Positions 19,835 through 30,212 are shown, numbered from the stretch's first letter. The stretch is 64,000 bases of DNA from Thermomonospora echinospora (GCF_900108175.1 NZ_FNVO01000008.1:63127-127126), one strand, 5' to 3'. The notes: a model not told the origin generated them from the letters alone. Made by a program: numbers and translations.

Positions 19835-20617
19835 TCACGGCGAGGCGATACGCTCCAGACCGGGCGGCAGCTTGGCCGCCGCCCCCCGGTCCAGCAGGAA
19901 CAGCGTGCGCTGGCGGCCCCGGGCCCCGGCGACCGGGACCTGCACTGGACCGGCCTCCGACAGGCCCAGCCGTACCGCGTCGGCCTTGGACTCGCCCGCC
20001 GCGATCACCCAGACCTCCCGGGCCGCCAGGATCGTCGGCAGCGTCATGGTGATCCGGGTCGGCGGCGGCTTGGGCGCCCCCCGCACCGCCACCACCGGCC
20101 GCTCGTCGTACAGCGCCGGCATCTCCGGAAACAGCGACGCCACGTGCGCGTCCGGCCCCATGCCCAGCATGAGCACGTCGAAGGACGGCACGGGGCCGTG
20201 GTCCTCCGGCCGAGAGGCGGCCCGCAGCAGGGCGGCGTACCGCTCGGCCGCCGCCTCCGGGTCGTTGCCGTCCGGCCCGTCACTGGCCGGCATCGGATGC
20301 ACCCGCGCCGGATCCACCGGGACGTGGTCCAGCAGCGCGGCGCGGGCACCGGTCTCGTTGCGCTCTGGGTCGCCCGACGGCAGGAAACGCTCGTCCCCCC
20401 ACCACAGGTCCAGCCTGCCCCAGTCGATGGCGTCGCGGGCCCGGCTGGCCGCCAGCTCGGCCAGCACCGCGGTGCCGACCCCGCCGCCGGTCAGCACGAT
20501 CGACGCCGAGCCCCGGGCGGCCTGCACGTCCACGATCCGGGTCACCAGCCGGGCCGCCGCCGACCTGGCCAGCATCGTCTGGTCGTGGTGGACCAGCACG
20601 GCGGGCGGGGCGCTCAT
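19835..20617 (-). CDS. pgl: 6-Phosphogluconolactonase
   Basis: Pgl hydrolyses 6-phosphogluconolactone in the oxidative pentose phosphate pathway. The 260-residue protein has the NagB/Pgl-type fold marks: IVLTGGGVGTAVLAEL, LDLWWGDERFLPSGDPERN (about residues 69-87) and DVLMLGMGPDAHVASLFP. The ATG overlaps the opcA stop by 4 nt, so pgl is translationally coupled at the end of the zwf-opcA-pgl unit. Confidence 0.95.
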   Translation of the reverse strand: MSAPPAVLVHHDQTMLARSAAARLVTRIVDVQAARGSASIVLTGGGVGTAVLAELAASRARDAIDWGRLDLWWGDERFLPSGDPERNETGARAALLDHVPVDPARVHPMPASDGPDGNDPEAAAERYAALLRAASRPEDHGPVPSFDVLMLGMGPDAHVASLFPEMPALYDERPVVAVRGAPKPPPTRITMTLPTILAAREVWVIAAGESKADAVRLGLSEAGPVQVPVAGARGRQRTLFLLDRGAAAKLPPGLERIASP

Positions 20618-21660
20618 CCGGAGCCCCCGGCCGGCTTGCGGGACCGGGACGCGGCCGCTCCGGCCGGCTTGCGGGGGCGCTGCGTGCTCTCCGCGGCCGG
20701 CTTCGGGGACCGTTGCGCGCTCTCCTCGGCGGATTCGCTGGAGCGCTGCGCGGCCTCCAGGTCCTTGGCGTACCGGACCGCGGCCTCATGGTAGACCTCG
20801 TCGGGGTCCAGCCGCCGCAGCTCCTCGGCCAGCAGCTCGGACATCGGGCGGCGGTGCAGCGCCACCTGCCGGTCCGGCTGCCCGGGCCGCGACAGGGTCG
20901 CCACCCGGCCGTCCGGGCGGGTGATGGTGATGTCGCCCTCGGCGGTGTTCAGCGTGACCGCGGTCAGCCCCGGCCCCTGGGAGGAGCGCCGGGACACCGG
21001 CACGCCCAGCCGGATCGCCAGCCAGGACGCCAGCAGCTCGGCGCTGGGGCTGTCGGGCTCGCCGTCCACTCGCCCGCCGACGATCTCGGCGTGCTCCTGG
21101 TCCAGCGTCGCCGCCAGCAGGGTCCGCCACGGCGTCAGCCGCGTCCAGGCGAAGTCGGTGTCGCCCGGCTGGTAGCCCTGGGCGAGCCGGGCCAGCGTGC
21201 CGAGCCGGTCCTGCGCGGCGTAGGAGTCGGTCACCCGCCGCTGGGCCAGCACCCCCAGCGGGTCGGCGCCCGGCCGGTCCGGGGCCTGGCCCGGCCACCA
21301 GGTCACCACCGGGGCGTCCGGCACCAGCAGCGGCAGCACCACCGAGTCGGCGTGCTCGGCCAGCGGCCCGTACATGCGCAGCAGCACGGTCTCGCCGGGC
21401 CCGGTCTCGCCCATCCGGATCTCGGCGTCCAGCCGGGAGGAACTGCCCCGGGCGTCCCGCGAGATCACCGTCAGCACCCGGCACGGGTTCTCCCGGGCCG
21501 CCTCGTTGGCCGCCCGCACCGCGTCGTACTGCGCCGACTCGTCCGTCACGATCACCAGGGTGAGCACCATGCCGATGGCGGGACCGCCCATCAGGTGCCT
21601 GGCCTGCCGCAGCGACTTCTCGATCCGGCGGGTCGAGGTGTCGGCAAGGTCGATGTTCAT
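20614..21660 (-). CDS. opcA: Glucose-6-phosphate dehydrogenase assembly protein OpcA
   Basis: OpcA binds Zwf and is needed for full G6PDH activity in actinobacteria and cyanobacteria. The 348-residue protein starts MNIDLADTSTRRIEKSLRQA; the family stretches VLTLVIVTDE, WWPGQAP and RVTDSYA are present. Beyond about residue 300 the chain changes to a low-complexity tail rich in Ser, Ala, Arg and Pro, with repeated RKPAG, KPAA and SAEES pieces, probably disordered and basic. It lies 22 nt after zwf and overlaps pgl by 4 nt. Confidence 0.94.
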   Translation of the reverse strand: MNIDLADTSTRRIEKSLRQARHLMGGPAIGMVLTLVIVTDESAQYDAVRAANEAARENPCRVLTVISRDARGSSSRLDAEIRMGETGPGETVLLRMYGPLAEHADSVVLPLLVPDAPVVTWWPGQAPDRPGADPLGVLAQRRVTDSYAAQDRLGTLARLAQGYQPGDTDFAWTRLTPWRTLLAATLDQEHAEIVGGRVDGEPDSPSAELLASWLAIRLGVPVSRRSSQGPGLTAVTLNTAEGDITITRPDGRVATLSRPGQPDRQVALHRRPMSELLAEELRRLDPDEVYHEAAVRYAKDLEAAQRSSESAEESAQRSPKPAAESTQRPRKPAGAAASRSRKPAGGSG

Positions 21661-21682
21661 CGGTCGGACTCCAGCGTGTTCG

Positions 21683-23209
21683 TCACAGACGTCTCCAGGC
21701 GCGCCCGTCGCGCGCCATCAACAGGTCGGCCGACTCGGGCCCGTAGCCGCCGGACTTGTACTGTTCCGGCTTGCCGTGCTCGGCCCAGTACTCCTCGATC
21801 GGGTCGAGGATCTCCCAGGACAGCTCGACCTCCTCCTGGCGGGGGAACAGCGGCGGGTCGCCGATCAGCACGTCCAGCAGCAGCCGCTCGTAGGCCTCGG
21901 GGGAGTGCTCGGTGAACGACTCGCCGTAGGCGAAGTCCATGTTCACGTCGCGGATCTCCATCGCGGTGCCGGGCACCTTGGAGCCGAACCGCACCGTGAT
22001 GCCCTCGTCCGGCTGTACCCGCATGACCAGCGCGTTCTGGCCCAGCTCCTCGGTGTCGGTGTGCGAGAACGGCAGGTGCGGGGCGCGCTGGAAGACCATC
22101 GCCACCTCGGTGACCCGGCGGCTGAGCCGCTTGCCGGTGCGCAGGTAGAACGGCACCCCGGCCCAGCGGCGCGACTCGATCTCCAGCTTGATCGCGGCGT
22201 AGGTCTCGGTGCGGGAGTCCAGCGGGATGCCCTCCTCCTCCAGGTAGCCCCGCACCTTCTCGCCGCCCTGCCAGCCGGCCGCGTACTGGCCGCGCGCGGT
22301 GGCCCGGCCCAGGTCGGCCGGCAGCCGCACCGACGACAGCACCTTGGCCTTCTCCGCCCGGACGGAGTCGGCGGAAAAGGAGGTGGGCTCCTCCATCGCG
22401 GTCAGCGCCAGCAGCTGCAGCAGGTGGTTCTGGATGACGTCGCGGGCGGCGCCGATGCCGTCGTAGTAGCCGGCCCGGCCGCCGATCCCGATGTCCTCGG
22501 CCATCGTGATCTGCACGTGGTCGACGTAGGAGCGGTTCCAGATCGGCTCGTACATGGTGTTGGCGAACCGCATGGCCAGGATGTTCTGCACGGTCTCCTT
22601 GCCGAGGTAGTGGTCGATCCGGAAGATCGACTCCTCGGGGAAGACCCGGTGCACGGTCCGGTTGAGCTCCTTGGCGCTGTCGAGGTTGTGCCCGAACGGC
22701 TTCTCGATCACCACCCGGCGCCACGACCCGGGGCCGTGCTCGGCCAGCCCGGACCGCCGCAGCTGCTCGATCACCTGCGGGAAGAACTTCGGCGGGATGG
22801 ACAGGTAGAACGCGTAGTTGCCGCCGGTGCCGCGGGTGGTGTCCAGCTCCTTGACCGCCATGGCCAGCGCGTCGAACGCCCCCGGGTCGCTGAACTCGCC
22901 CGGCACGAAGTGCATGCCCTCGGCCAGATGCGTCCAGACGTCCTCGCGGAACGGGGTGCGCGCGTGCTCCTTGACCGCCTCGTAGGCCAGCTGCCGGAAG
23001 TCCTGGTTCTCCCATTCGCGGCGGGCGAACCCGACCAGCGAGAAGCCCGGCGGCAGCAGTCCCCGGTTGGCCAGGTCGTAGATCGCCGGCAGCAGCTTCT
23101 TGCGGGACAGGTCGCCGGTCACCCCGAACAGCACCAGCACGCTGGGCCCGGCCACCCGGGGCAGCCGCTTGTCGCGCGGGTCCCGCAGCGGATTGGGTGT
23201 CGTGGTCAC
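21683..23209 (-). CDS. zwf: Glucose-6-phosphate 1-dehydrogenase
   Basis: Zwf oxidises glucose 6-phosphate with NADP+, the entry step of the pentose phosphate pathway. The coenzyme loop is FGVTGDLSRKKLLPA (residues 28-42) and the substrate motif is FRIDHYLGKETVQN. The length is 508 residues. The GTG at 23209 is preceded by a GGGGGG ribosome site; a short frame ending MSTTEPTG onward overlaps the GTG with its stop. Downstream are opcA and pgl in one unit. Upstream is about 290 bp with a possible small gene and then the degenerate pgi paralogue. Confidence 0.97.
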   Translation of the reverse strand: MTTTPNPLRDPRDKRLPRVAGPSVLVLFGVTGDLSRKKLLPAIYDLANRGLLPPGFSLVGFARREWENQDFRQLAYEAVKEHARTPFREDVWTHLAEGMHFVPGEFSDPGAFDALAMAVKELDTTRGTGGNYAFYLSIPPKFFPQVIEQLRRSGLAEHGPGSWRRVVIEKPFGHNLDSAKELNRTVHRVFPEESIFRIDHYLGKETVQNILAMRFANTMYEPIWNRSYVDHVQITMAEDIGIGGRAGYYDGIGAARDVIQNHLLQLLALTAMEEPTSFSADSVRAEKAKVLSSVRLPADLGRATARGQYAAGWQGGEKVRGYLEEEGIPLDSRTETYAAIKLEIESRRWAGVPFYLRTGKRLSRRVTEVAMVFQRAPHLPFSHTDTEELGQNALVMRVQPDEGITVRFGSKVPGTAMEIRDVNMDFAYGESFTEHSPEAYERLLLDVLIGDPPLFPRQEEVELSWEILDPIEEYWAEHGKPEQYKSGGYGPESADLLMARDGRAWRRL

Positions 23210-23261
23210 CTGTGAGCCCCCCTGCCGGCTTCTTGGACCGTTCCTGTCGGTTCTGTCGTGC

Positions 23262-23507
23262 TCATCGATGTGGCCTGGCGCATCGCGGGCGCGCCCCCTC
23301 CAGCCTGCTCATGTCTCTCCTCGGGCGGCCTGCGGCGGTCGGGTCCGGCGGCGCCGCCGATCTGGTCGGTGCCCCGTGCGGGGCCGGCACGTCGTGCCAC
23401 CCTTTCCCGTCGACATCAGGTATACGCACCTCCTCCGCCGGTGGCTCGGTACCGCAGACGATCATCGCCGCCTCCGCGTCGGAGACGGCCACGGTGGGTC
23501 GGGTCAC
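23262..23507 (-). CDS. Possible small protein between the pgi paralogue and zwf
   Basis: An 81-residue reading frame starts on a GTG that overlaps the stop of the upstream pgi paralogue (GTGA). Its first 40 codons have the G/C-ending bias of real genes (VTRPTVAVSDAEAAMIVCGT), while the second half is Arg/Pro-rich and less convincing. I do not recognise a family. The remaining 23210-23261 holds a second short frame starting MSTTEPTGTVQEAG whose TGA overlaps the zwf GTG. Either could be a coupling leader for zwf or noise. Confidence 0.3.
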   Translation of the reverse strand: MTRPTVAVSDAEAAMIVCGTEPPAEEVRIPDVDGKGWHDVPAPHGAPTRSAAPPDPTAAGRPRRDMSRLEGARPRCARPHR

Positions 23508-25144
23508 GGCTCACGGCCTCGCACCGCCTCGGCGAGCCGCCCGGCGTCCCAGCCCGGCTCGCGCAGGTGCAGCCACAGCACCGGCAGCCCCCGCCGGCGC
23601 AGCGCCCGCACGTCGGCCAGCGCGCGGGCCAGCCGCAGCCTGCCCAGCGTGTAGGGCCGGCCCGGCACCGGGCGGTCGCCGCCGGCCGCCGTGCCCGTCA
23701 CCACCAGGAACGCGCCGTTGCCCGGCCCGTCCAGGTGGACCGGGCCGGTGCCGTGCAGATGGCCGGGGCCAGGCCCGTAGGTCACCGGCCGCCCGGCCCG
23801 GCGGGCCAGCGGCGGTGCCAGGGAGCGACCGGGCAGGTCGTCGGGCAGGTAGGTGATCAGCGACAGGTATCCCGACGCCGGGACGGCGCGCAGCAGCGCG
23901 TCGACCGCCCCCCGCACGCCCGCGCCCGTCGGCGGGCCGGCCGGCCCAGGACCACCGCGCACCTCGATGCCGCCGTCGACGAAGTCCGGATCTCCGGCTG
24001 GCAGCGGCCCGCCGGCCGCGCGGCGCAGCAGCGCCGCCGCGTCGTCCTCGGCCTCCTGCGCCAGGGCGGTGGCGCCCTCGAACGGGTTGACGCCCAGCAG
24101 CCATCCGGCCACCGCGGTGGCGTACTCCCACAGCAGGAACTGGGCGCCCAGCGGCCCCCACACGGAGGTGTCGGCGTCGTCCACGGACGTGCCGAGCGTT
24201 ACCGAGTGCGCATCGGGCGACAGCTCGGGGGCGGGCTGGCCGGGGGCCTGCAGCGGCACGATGCCGCGGCCCCGCTTGCCGGTGCCGGTGGCCACCAGTT
24301 GCGACACCCAGCCGGTCAGCGCCGCCGTCCCGCCGCGCAGCACCAGCTTGTCGCGGGTGGGGGAGGCGGGGTCCTGCTGGGCGCAGCCGCCGAGGACCGC
24401 GCCCAGCAGCAGCCCCGGGTTGTCGTCGTCCTTGCCCAGCGAGGGCACTACCGAGGCCGCCTCGTCCAGCAGCCCGGACACCTGCGCGCCGGCCAGCACC
24501 GCCGGGACCAGCCCGTAGGCCGACAGCGCTCCGAAGTGGCCGGGCAGGTACGGGTCGGTCAGCCCGATCCGGTAGCCGCAGCGGCGGGCGAAGTCGTGCA
24601 GCGGGCTGCCGTGGTCGGTGATCACTAGGAACCGCCCGGCGATCTCCCGCTCGGACAGGCCGTGCTCGCGGAACGCCGCGGCGAAGATCCGGCGGTAGGC
24701 GTCGCCCTCGATGGAGACCCCCACCTTGCTGGACAGCACCACCAGCGTGCGCTCCAGCCGGGCCAGGGCCGGCTCCATGGCCGCCGGGTCGCTGCCGTCC
24801 AGCACCGTCAGCCCGCGTGTCCCTCCCACCGCCGGCCCGCCCGGGTCGGCTTCCATGACGGCCTGGGCGGCCAGCCCCTCGGCGCCCACCCCGATCAGCA
24901 CCACCTGGTCGAGCCCGAGCTGGCGGACCTCGGCCACCAGTTCCCGGATCTGCTCCAGCAGCGCCCGGGAGGCGAACGGCAGGTCCAGCCAGCCGAGCCT
25001 GCTGTGGTCGACCGCGCGGCGGCCCCACAGCCGCGGGTCCTTGGCCGCCAGCGCGGCCGGCACCCCGCAGGTGACCAGGTAGTCACGGGCTTGGAGGGCC
25101 GCGTCGAGAACGCCGCCACGGGTCATCACGTCGAAAGCCGACAC
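23504..25144 (-). CDS. Degenerate glucose-6-phosphate isomerase paralogue (likely pseudoenzyme)
   Basis: This 546-residue protein aligns along its whole length with the neighbouring Pgi (shared [15 protein letters not shown] and PVPGRPYTL) but has lost the active site. GMGGSS became GVGAEG (85-90); the phosphate-binding [10 protein letters not shown] became SSKVGVSIEG (138-147); the Arg of GGRYS became His (PGHFG, 201-205); the Glu of ESTGK became Thr (ATGTGK, 285-290); YHKGG became VHLDG. The frame is intact and codon use is normal, so it is kept by selection. The GTG at 25144 has GGGAGGAA just upstream and is preferred to an ATG at 25165. It leads the zwf unit after a terminator and may act as a regulator or Pgi/Zwf partner. 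Confidence 0.85.
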   Translation of the reverse strand: MSAFDVMTRGGVLDAALQARDYLVTCGVPAALAAKDPRLWGRRAVDHSRLGWLDLPFASRALLEQIRELVAEVRQLGLDQVVLIGVGAEGLAAQAVMEADPGGPAVGGTRGLTVLDGSDPAAMEPALARLERTLVVLSSKVGVSIEGDAYRRIFAAAFREHGLSEREIAGRFLVITDHGSPLHDFARRCGYRIGLTDPYLPGHFGALSAYGLVPAVLAGAQVSGLLDEAASVVPSLGKDDDNPGLLLGAVLGGCAQQDPASPTRDKLVLRGGTAALTGWVSQLVATGTGKRGRGIVPLQAPGQPAPELSPDAHSVTLGTSVDDADTSVWGPLGAQFLLWEYATAVAGWLLGVNPFEGATALAQEAEDDAAALLRRAAGGPLPAGDPDFVDGGIEVRGGPGPAGPPTGAGVRGAVDALLRAVPASGYLSLITYLPDDLPGRSLAPPLARRAGRPVTYGPGPGHLHGTGPVHLDGPGNGAFLVVTGTAAGGDRPVPGRPYTLGRLRLARALADVRALRRRGLPVLWLHLREPGWDAGRLAEAVRGREP

Positions 25145-25200
25145 GGTTCCTCCCTCCTGGCCCATCGTTTCAGGACGGCGGGTGTCGGCGCGACCGAAAA

Positions 25201-25245
25201 CGCCGTGATCCGCACCGATGTTCGACGTCGGTGCGGATCACGGCG
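25201..25245 (-). terminator. Strong intrinsic terminator between pgi and its paralogue
   Basis: A perfect 18-bp stem (25201-25218 with 25228-25245) and a 9-nt loop, followed on the minus strand by a TTTT run. It splits the pentose phosphate block into tkt-tal-pgi and a second unit that starts with the pgi paralogue. I saw no clear promoter in the short space after it, so partial readthrough is possible. Confidence 0.88.
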
Positions 25246-25290
25246 GATGCGGCTTTTGCCGGGGCCGGGCCCGGCCTGCGCGCGGGTGCC

Positions 25291-26940
25291 TCAGGCGAGC
25301 GCGGCCAGCAACTGGTCGATCCCGGCGGCGCGGTCGCGCAGGTGGATCCGGACGGCCGGGCGGCCCCGCGAGCGCAGCGCCCGCAGGTCCCCGAACGCCT
25401 GGGCCAACTGCAGCTCCCGGAGCGTGTACGGCTTGCCCGGCACCGGGACGTCCTCCGCCGCCTCCCCGGTGATCTGCAGGAACACCCCGCTCTGCGGACC
25501 GCCCTTGTGGTACTGGCCGGTCGAGTGCAGGAACCGGGGCCCCCAGCCGAACGTGACGGGGGCCGGGGTCTTGCGCAGCCGGCCTGAGGCCGCGGCCAGC
25601 AGCGGCCGCAGCCGTTCGGCGCCGGCGTCGCCCACCCGGTCCAGGTAGGCCATGACCGCCAGGTAGCCGTGCTCGGGAACGGCCGTGACGACCGCCTCCA
25701 GTGCCGCGGTCAGGTCCCTGGCGCCCCTGAGCAGGTCGGCCGGGGCGTGGATCTCGACGGCGCCGACGGTCAGCGCGGGCTCGCCCGCCACCACGGTCGG
25801 CGCCTCGCCCTCGGCGGTGCCGCGCAGCAGCGCCGCGGTGTTGTCCTTGGACTCCTGAACGTTGGGCTGGTCGAACGGATTGATGCCCAGCACCCGCCCG
25901 GCCACCGCGGTGGCGTACTCCCACAGCAGGAACTGGGCGCCCAGCGGGCCGGACACGCCCAGCTCGCAGTCCTCGTAACGGCCGCCCAGCACTGCCCGGC
26001 GCACGTCCGGGGTCTCCTCGAAGCCGGGGGCGTCGACCCCCTCGACCACCACGGGCAGGATGCCCCTGCCCTCCTTGCCGGTGGACTCGGCGATCAGCTG
26101 CTCGGCCCAGTCACCGAACCCGGCGATGCCCGAGCCGTGGTCGGCGATCACCAGCTTGTCGTGGCCGGTCAGCGCCGAGGCCCCCAGCGCCGCGCCCAGC
26201 GCCAGCCCCGGGTTGTCGTAGGGCTGGCGCAGCGCCGGGATCAGCGCCGCGGCCTCCTCCAGCAGCCCGCTGACGTCCACGCCCGCCAGCGCGCTGGGCA
26301 CCAGCCCGAACGCCGTCAGCGCGCTGTAGCGCCCGCCGACGTCGGGGTCGGCCAGCACCACCGGATACCCCGCCGCGCGGGCGGCGGCCTCCAGCGGGGA
26401 GCCCGGGTCGGTGACGACCACGAACCGGCGCGTCAGCGCCTCGCCGGTGATGCCCGCGTCGGCGAAGGCGCCCTCGAAGACCCGCCGGTGGCTGTCGGTC
26501 TCGATGGTGCCGCCGCTCTTGCTGGACACCACCACGATCGTCCGCTCCAGCCGGTCGCCGATCACGGACGCGACCTGCTGCGGGTCGGTGGTGTCCAGGA
26601 CGGTCAGCTCCACCCCGGCGGTACGGGTGATGACCTCCGGGGCCAGCGACGAGCCGCCCATTCCGGCGAGCACCACGTGGTCCAGGCCGTCGGCGCGGGC
26701 CTGCGCGGCCAGCTCGGCCAGGCGGGGCAGCAGCGACCGCGAGGATTCGGGCAGGTTCAGCCAGCCCAGTCGCCGGCTCGCCTCCTCGGCCGCCTCGGGC
26801 CCCCACAGCTGGGCGTTGCCGGCCATCAGGGCGGCGGGGACGCCGTCGGTGACCAGCCTCTCCAGGACGCCGGCGGCTTCGTCGACCACGGTGCCGCGCA
26901 ACGTGACCGAGACGCCGCCGGAGGTGACGACGGACGTCAC
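25291..26940 (-). CDS. pgi: Glucose-6-phosphate isomerase
   Basis: Pgi interconverts glucose 6-phosphate and fructose 6-phosphate and can recycle pentose phosphate products. The 549-residue protein is of the type fused to transaldolase in some bacteria. It has [12 protein letters not shown] (92-103), the phosphate loop [10 protein letters not shown] (139-148), [12 protein letters not shown] (202-213), the catalytic Glu285 in ESTGKEGRG, and [11 protein letters not shown] near the C-terminus. The GTG at 26940 overlaps the tal stop by 4 nt, so the two are coupled; upstream text in this frame is noise. A strong terminator follows. Confidence 0.95.
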   Translation of the reverse strand: MTSVVTSGGVSVTLRGTVVDEAAGVLERLVTDGVPAALMAGNAQLWGPEAAEEASRRLGWLNLPESSRSLLPRLAELAAQARADGLDHVVLAGMGGSSLAPEVITRTAGVELTVLDTTDPQQVASVIGDRLERTIVVVSSKSGGTIETDSHRRVFEGAFADAGITGEALTRRFVVVTDPGSPLEAAARAAGYPVVLADPDVGGRYSALTAFGLVPSALAGVDVSGLLEEAAALIPALRQPYDNPGLALGAALGASALTGHDKLVIADHGSGIAGFGDWAEQLIAESTGKEGRGILPVVVEGVDAPGFEETPDVRRAVLGGRYEDCELGVSGPLGAQFLLWEYATAVAGRVLGINPFDQPNVQESKDNTAALLRGTAEGEAPTVVAGEPALTVGAVEIHAPADLLRGARDLTAALEAVVTAVPEHGYLAVMAYLDRVGDAGAERLRPLLAAASGRLRKTPAPVTFGWGPRFLHSTGQYHKGGPQSGVFLQITGEAAEDVPVPGKPYTLRELQLAQAFGDLRALRSRGRPAVRIHLRDRAAGIDQLLAALA

Positions 26941-28052
26941 TGGGCGCCCCCCTTGTCGGCCAGCTGACCCTCGATGGTGCTCAGCAGCTCCTGCCAGGAA
27001 GCCTCGAACTTCTCCACGCCCTCCTCCTCGAGCACCCGCACCACGTCGTCGTAGTCGACGCCGGTCTCCTTGAGGCGGTCCATGAGGGCGCGGGCCTCGT
27101 CGTAGGTGCCGTGGACGGTGTCGCCGCGGATCTCGGAGTGGTCGGCGGCGGCCTCCAGCGTCGCCTCCGGCATGGTGTTCACCGTGCCGGGCGCGACGAG
27201 CTCGTCCACGTACAGGGTGTCGGGCAGCGAGGGGTCCTTGACGCCGGTCGAGGCCCACAGCGGCCGCTGTGGCCGGGCCCCGGCGTCCTTGAGCGCCCGC
27301 CACCGGTCCGAGGCGAACTTCTCCTCGTACAGGGCGTAGGCCAGCCGCGCGTTGGCGACCCCGGCCTTGCCCTTGAGGGCCTCGGCCTCCGGCGAGCCCA
27401 GCTTGTCCAGGCGCTTGTCGATCTCGGTGTCCACCCGGCTGACGAAGAACGAGGCGACCGAGGCGATCTGCGACAGGTCGCGGCCGGCCTCGCGGGCCTG
27501 CTCCAGCCCGGCGAAGTAGGCGTCGATCACCTGGCCGTAGCGCTCCAGCGAGAAGATCAGCGTGACGTTGACGCTGATGCCCTCGCCGATCGCCCGGGTG
27601 ATCGCCGGCAGCCCCTCCTCGGTGGCCGGGATCTTGATGAACAGGTTGGGCCGGTCCACCATCCACCACAGCGCCCGCGCCTCGGCGACGGTCTTCTCGG
27701 CGTCGCGCGCCAGCCGGGGGTCCACCTCGATCGACACCCGGCCGTCGAGGTGGTCGCTGCGCTCGTACACCGGGTGCAGCACGTCACAGGCCCAGCGGAT
27801 GTCGTAGGTGGTGATGGCCCGCGCCGCCTCCTCGATGTCCACGCCGCGCACCGCCAGGTCGCGCAGCTGGTCGTCGTAGGCGGTGCCCTTGCCCAGCGCC
27901 TTGGCGAAGATGGTGGGGTTGGAGGTGACCCCGACCACCTGCCTGTCGCGGATCAGGTGCTCCAGGTTCCCGGTCCGCAGCCGCTCCCGGCTGATGTCGT
28001 CCAGCCAGATCGCGACGCCCTCGTCAGAGAGCTTCTTGAGTGTCTCGCTCAC
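26937..28052 (-). CDS. tal: Transaldolase
   Basis: Tal transfers a dihydroxyacetone unit between sugar phosphates by a Schiff base. The N-terminal [11 protein letters not shown] (about residues 43-53) and the catalytic lysine in [16 protein letters not shown] are intact, and [12 protein letters not shown] is the second signature. The length of 371 residues is usual for actinobacteria. The GTG at 28052 lies 33 nt after tkt; the 3' end overlaps pgi. Confidence 0.96.
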   Translation of the reverse strand: MSETLKKLSDEGVAIWLDDISRERLRTGNLEHLIRDRQVVGVTSNPTIFAKALGKGTAYDDQLRDLAVRGVDIEEAARAITTYDIRWACDVLHPVYERSDHLDGRVSIEVDPRLARDAEKTVAEARALWWMVDRPNLFIKIPATEEGLPAITRAIGEGISVNVTLIFSLERYGQVIDAYFAGLEQAREAGRDLSQIASVASFFVSRVDTEIDKRLDKLGSPEAEALKGKAGVANARLAYALYEEKFASDRWRALKDAGARPQRPLWASTGVKDPSLPDTLYVDELVAPGTVNTMPEATLEAAADHSEIRGDTVHGTYDEARALMDRLKETGVDYDDVVRVLEEEGVEKFEASWQELLSTIEGQLADKGGAQ

Positions 28053-28085
28053 CGGTGTCTCCTAGTCGAAGGTCTGACGGGTGTG

Positions 28086-30212
28086 TCAGTTGCCGGTCGT
28101 CTCCCCGCGGCCCTGACCCTCCACCCCGGCCTTGATCAGGCTGGCGTGGGCGGCCGCGACCACGCGGTCGGGGGTGAAGCCGAACTGCTGGAACAGCGTC
28201 TTGTAGTCGGCCGAGGCGCCGAAGTGCTCCAGGCTGACCGTCTCGCCGGCGTCGCCGACGTAGGCCCGCCAGCCCAGCCCGATCCCGGCCTCCACCGACA
28301 CCCGGGCGCGTACCGAGTGCGGCAGCACGTGGTGCCGGTACGACTCGTCCTGGGCCTCGAACCACTCCACGCACGGCATCGACACCACCCTGGTCGGGGT
28401 GCCCTCAGCCTCCAGGACGCGCCGCGCCTCCAGGGCGATCGACACCTCGCTGCCGGTGGCGATCAGGATCACGTCGGGGCGCCCGTTGGCCGCGTCGGCC
28501 AGGATGTAGCCGCCCTTGGCCGCGCCCTCCGCGCCGGCCAGCTCCCCGCCGCGCTCCAGCGTGGGCAGCTTCTGCCGGGTCAGCGCCAGCCCGGCGGGCC
28601 GGTCGGTGTGCTCCAGGATGGTCCGCCAGGCCACCACGGTCTCGTTGGCGTCGGCGGGCCGTACCACGTCCAGGCCGGGGATGGCACGCAGCGACCACAG
28701 GTGCTCGACCGGCTGGTGGGTCGGCCCGTCCTCGCCCAGCCCGATCGAGTCGTGCGTCCACACGAACGTCACCGGCAGCTTCATCAGCGCCGCCAGCCGC
28801 ACCGCCGGGCGCATGTAGTCGCTGAAGACCAGGAAGGTGCCGCCGTACGGGCGGGTGCCGCCGTGCAGCGCGATGCCGTTGCAGATGGCGCCCATCGCGT
28901 GCTCGCGCACCCCGAAGTGCAGGGTGCGGCCGTAGCGGTTGCCGGGGAACTCCTTGGTCTGGAACTCCTCGGGGATGAAGGACGGCTCGCCCTTCATCGT
29001 GGTGTTGTTGCTCTCGGCCAGGTCGGCCGAGCCGCCCCACAGCTCCGGCAGCACCGGCGCCAGCGCGGTCAGGATCTCCCCGGAGGCGGCGCGGGTGGCG
29101 ATCTCCTTGCCCGCCGGGAACCGCGGCAGCACGTCGGTCCAGCCGGCCGGCAGCCGACGCTCGGAGATCCGGTCGAATTCCGCGGCCCGCCCGGGGTGCG
29201 CCGCCCGCCAGGCCTGGAAGCCCTTGTCCCACCCGGCGTGCAGCTCGCGGCCCCGGTCGATCACCTTGCGGGCGTGCGTGAGCACCTCGGCCGGCACCGC
29301 GAAGACCTGCTCGGGGTCCATGCCCATGATCCGCTTGGTGGCGGCGACCTCCTCGGCCCCCAGCGCGGCGCCGTGGATCTTGCCGGTGTTCTGCTTGTTG
29401 GGGGCCGGCCAGCCGATGATGGTGCGCAGCGCGATGAAGGACGGCCGGTCGGTCTCGGCGCGGGCCTGCTCCAACGCCGCGGCCAGCGCCCCGACGTTCT
29501 CGTGGTAGTCCCCATCGGCGGTCCAGTCGACCGACTGCACGTGCCAGCCGTAGGCCTCGTACCGCGCCGGCACGTCCTCCGACATCGCGATGGCGGTGTC
29601 GTCCTCGATGGAGATGCGGTTGTCGTCGTAGAGCACCACCAGGTTGCCCAGCCGCTGGTGGGCGGCCAGCGCGGAGGCCTCGTGGCTGATGCCCTCCTCG
29701 ACGTCGCCGTCGGAGGCGATCACCCAGATGTGGTGGTCGAAGGGGCTCTGCCCGGGCTCGGCGTCCGGGTCGAACAGGCCGCGCTCGCGACGCGCCGCCA
29801 TCGCCATGCCGACCGCGTTGGCGATGCCCTGGCCCAGCGGGCCGGTGGTGGTCTCCACGCCCGCGGTGTGCCCGTGCTCGGGGTGACCCGGGGTCTGGCT
29901 GCCCCACTTGCGCAGCGCCTTCAAGTCGGTGATGTCCAGCCCGTAGCCCGACAGGTACAGCTGGATGTAGAGGGTGAGGCTGGAGTGCCCCGCCGACAGG
30001 ACGAACCGGTCCCGGCCGGGCCAGGCCGGGTCGGTGGGGTCGTGTCGGAGGAAGCGCTGGAAGAGCAGGTAGGCGGCCGGCGCCAGACTCATCGCGGTGC
30101 CCGGGTGACCCGAGCCCGCCTCCTCGACCGCGTCCATCGCCAGGGCGCGGATCACATCCACGGCCCGCCGGTCCAGGTCGGACCACTCAAACGTGCTGCT
30201 GTCCGTAGTCAC
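28086..30212 (-). CDS. tkt: Transketolase
   Basis: Tkt is the thiamine-diphosphate enzyme that moves two-carbon units between ketoses and aldoses. The N-terminal [20 protein letters not shown], the cofactor motif [13 protein letters not shown] with the closing DDN, and the transketolase signature [18 protein letters not shown] are all present in 708 residues. It is the first gene of the tkt-tal-pgi unit. The leader contains a 10-bp inverted repeat (30241-30266). GAGGAAG is the nearest ribosome-like site, about 14 nt upstream of the GTG. Confidence 0.97.
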   Translation of the reverse strand: MTTDSSTFEWSDLDRRAVDVIRALAMDAVEEAGSGHPGTAMSLAPAAYLLFQRFLRHDPTDPAWPGRDRFVLSAGHSSLTLYIQLYLSGYGLDITDLKALRKWGSQTPGHPEHGHTAGVETTTGPLGQGIANAVGMAMAARRERGLFDPDAEPGQSPFDHHIWVIASDGDVEEGISHEASALAAHQRLGNLVVLYDDNRISIEDDTAIAMSEDVPARYEAYGWHVQSVDWTADGDYHENVGALAAALEQARAETDRPSFIALRTIIGWPAPNKQNTGKIHGAALGAEEVAATKRIMGMDPEQVFAVPAEVLTHARKVIDRGRELHAGWDKGFQAWRAAHPGRAAEFDRISERRLPAGWTDVLPRFPAGKEIATRAASGEILTALAPVLPELWGGSADLAESNNTTMKGEPSFIPEEFQTKEFPGNRYGRTLHFGVREHAMGAICNGIALHGGTRPYGGTFLVFSDYMRPAVRLAALMKLPVTFVWTHDSIGLGEDGPTHQPVEHLWSLRAIPGLDVVRPADANETVVAWRTILEHTDRPAGLALTRQKLPTLERGGELAGAEGAAKGGYILADAANGRPDVILIATGSEVSIALEARRVLEAEGTPTRVVSMPCVEWFEAQDESYRHHVLPHSVRARVSVEAGIGLGWRAYVGDAGETVSLEHFGASADYKTLFQQFGFTPDRVVAAAHASLIKAGVEGQGRGETTGN

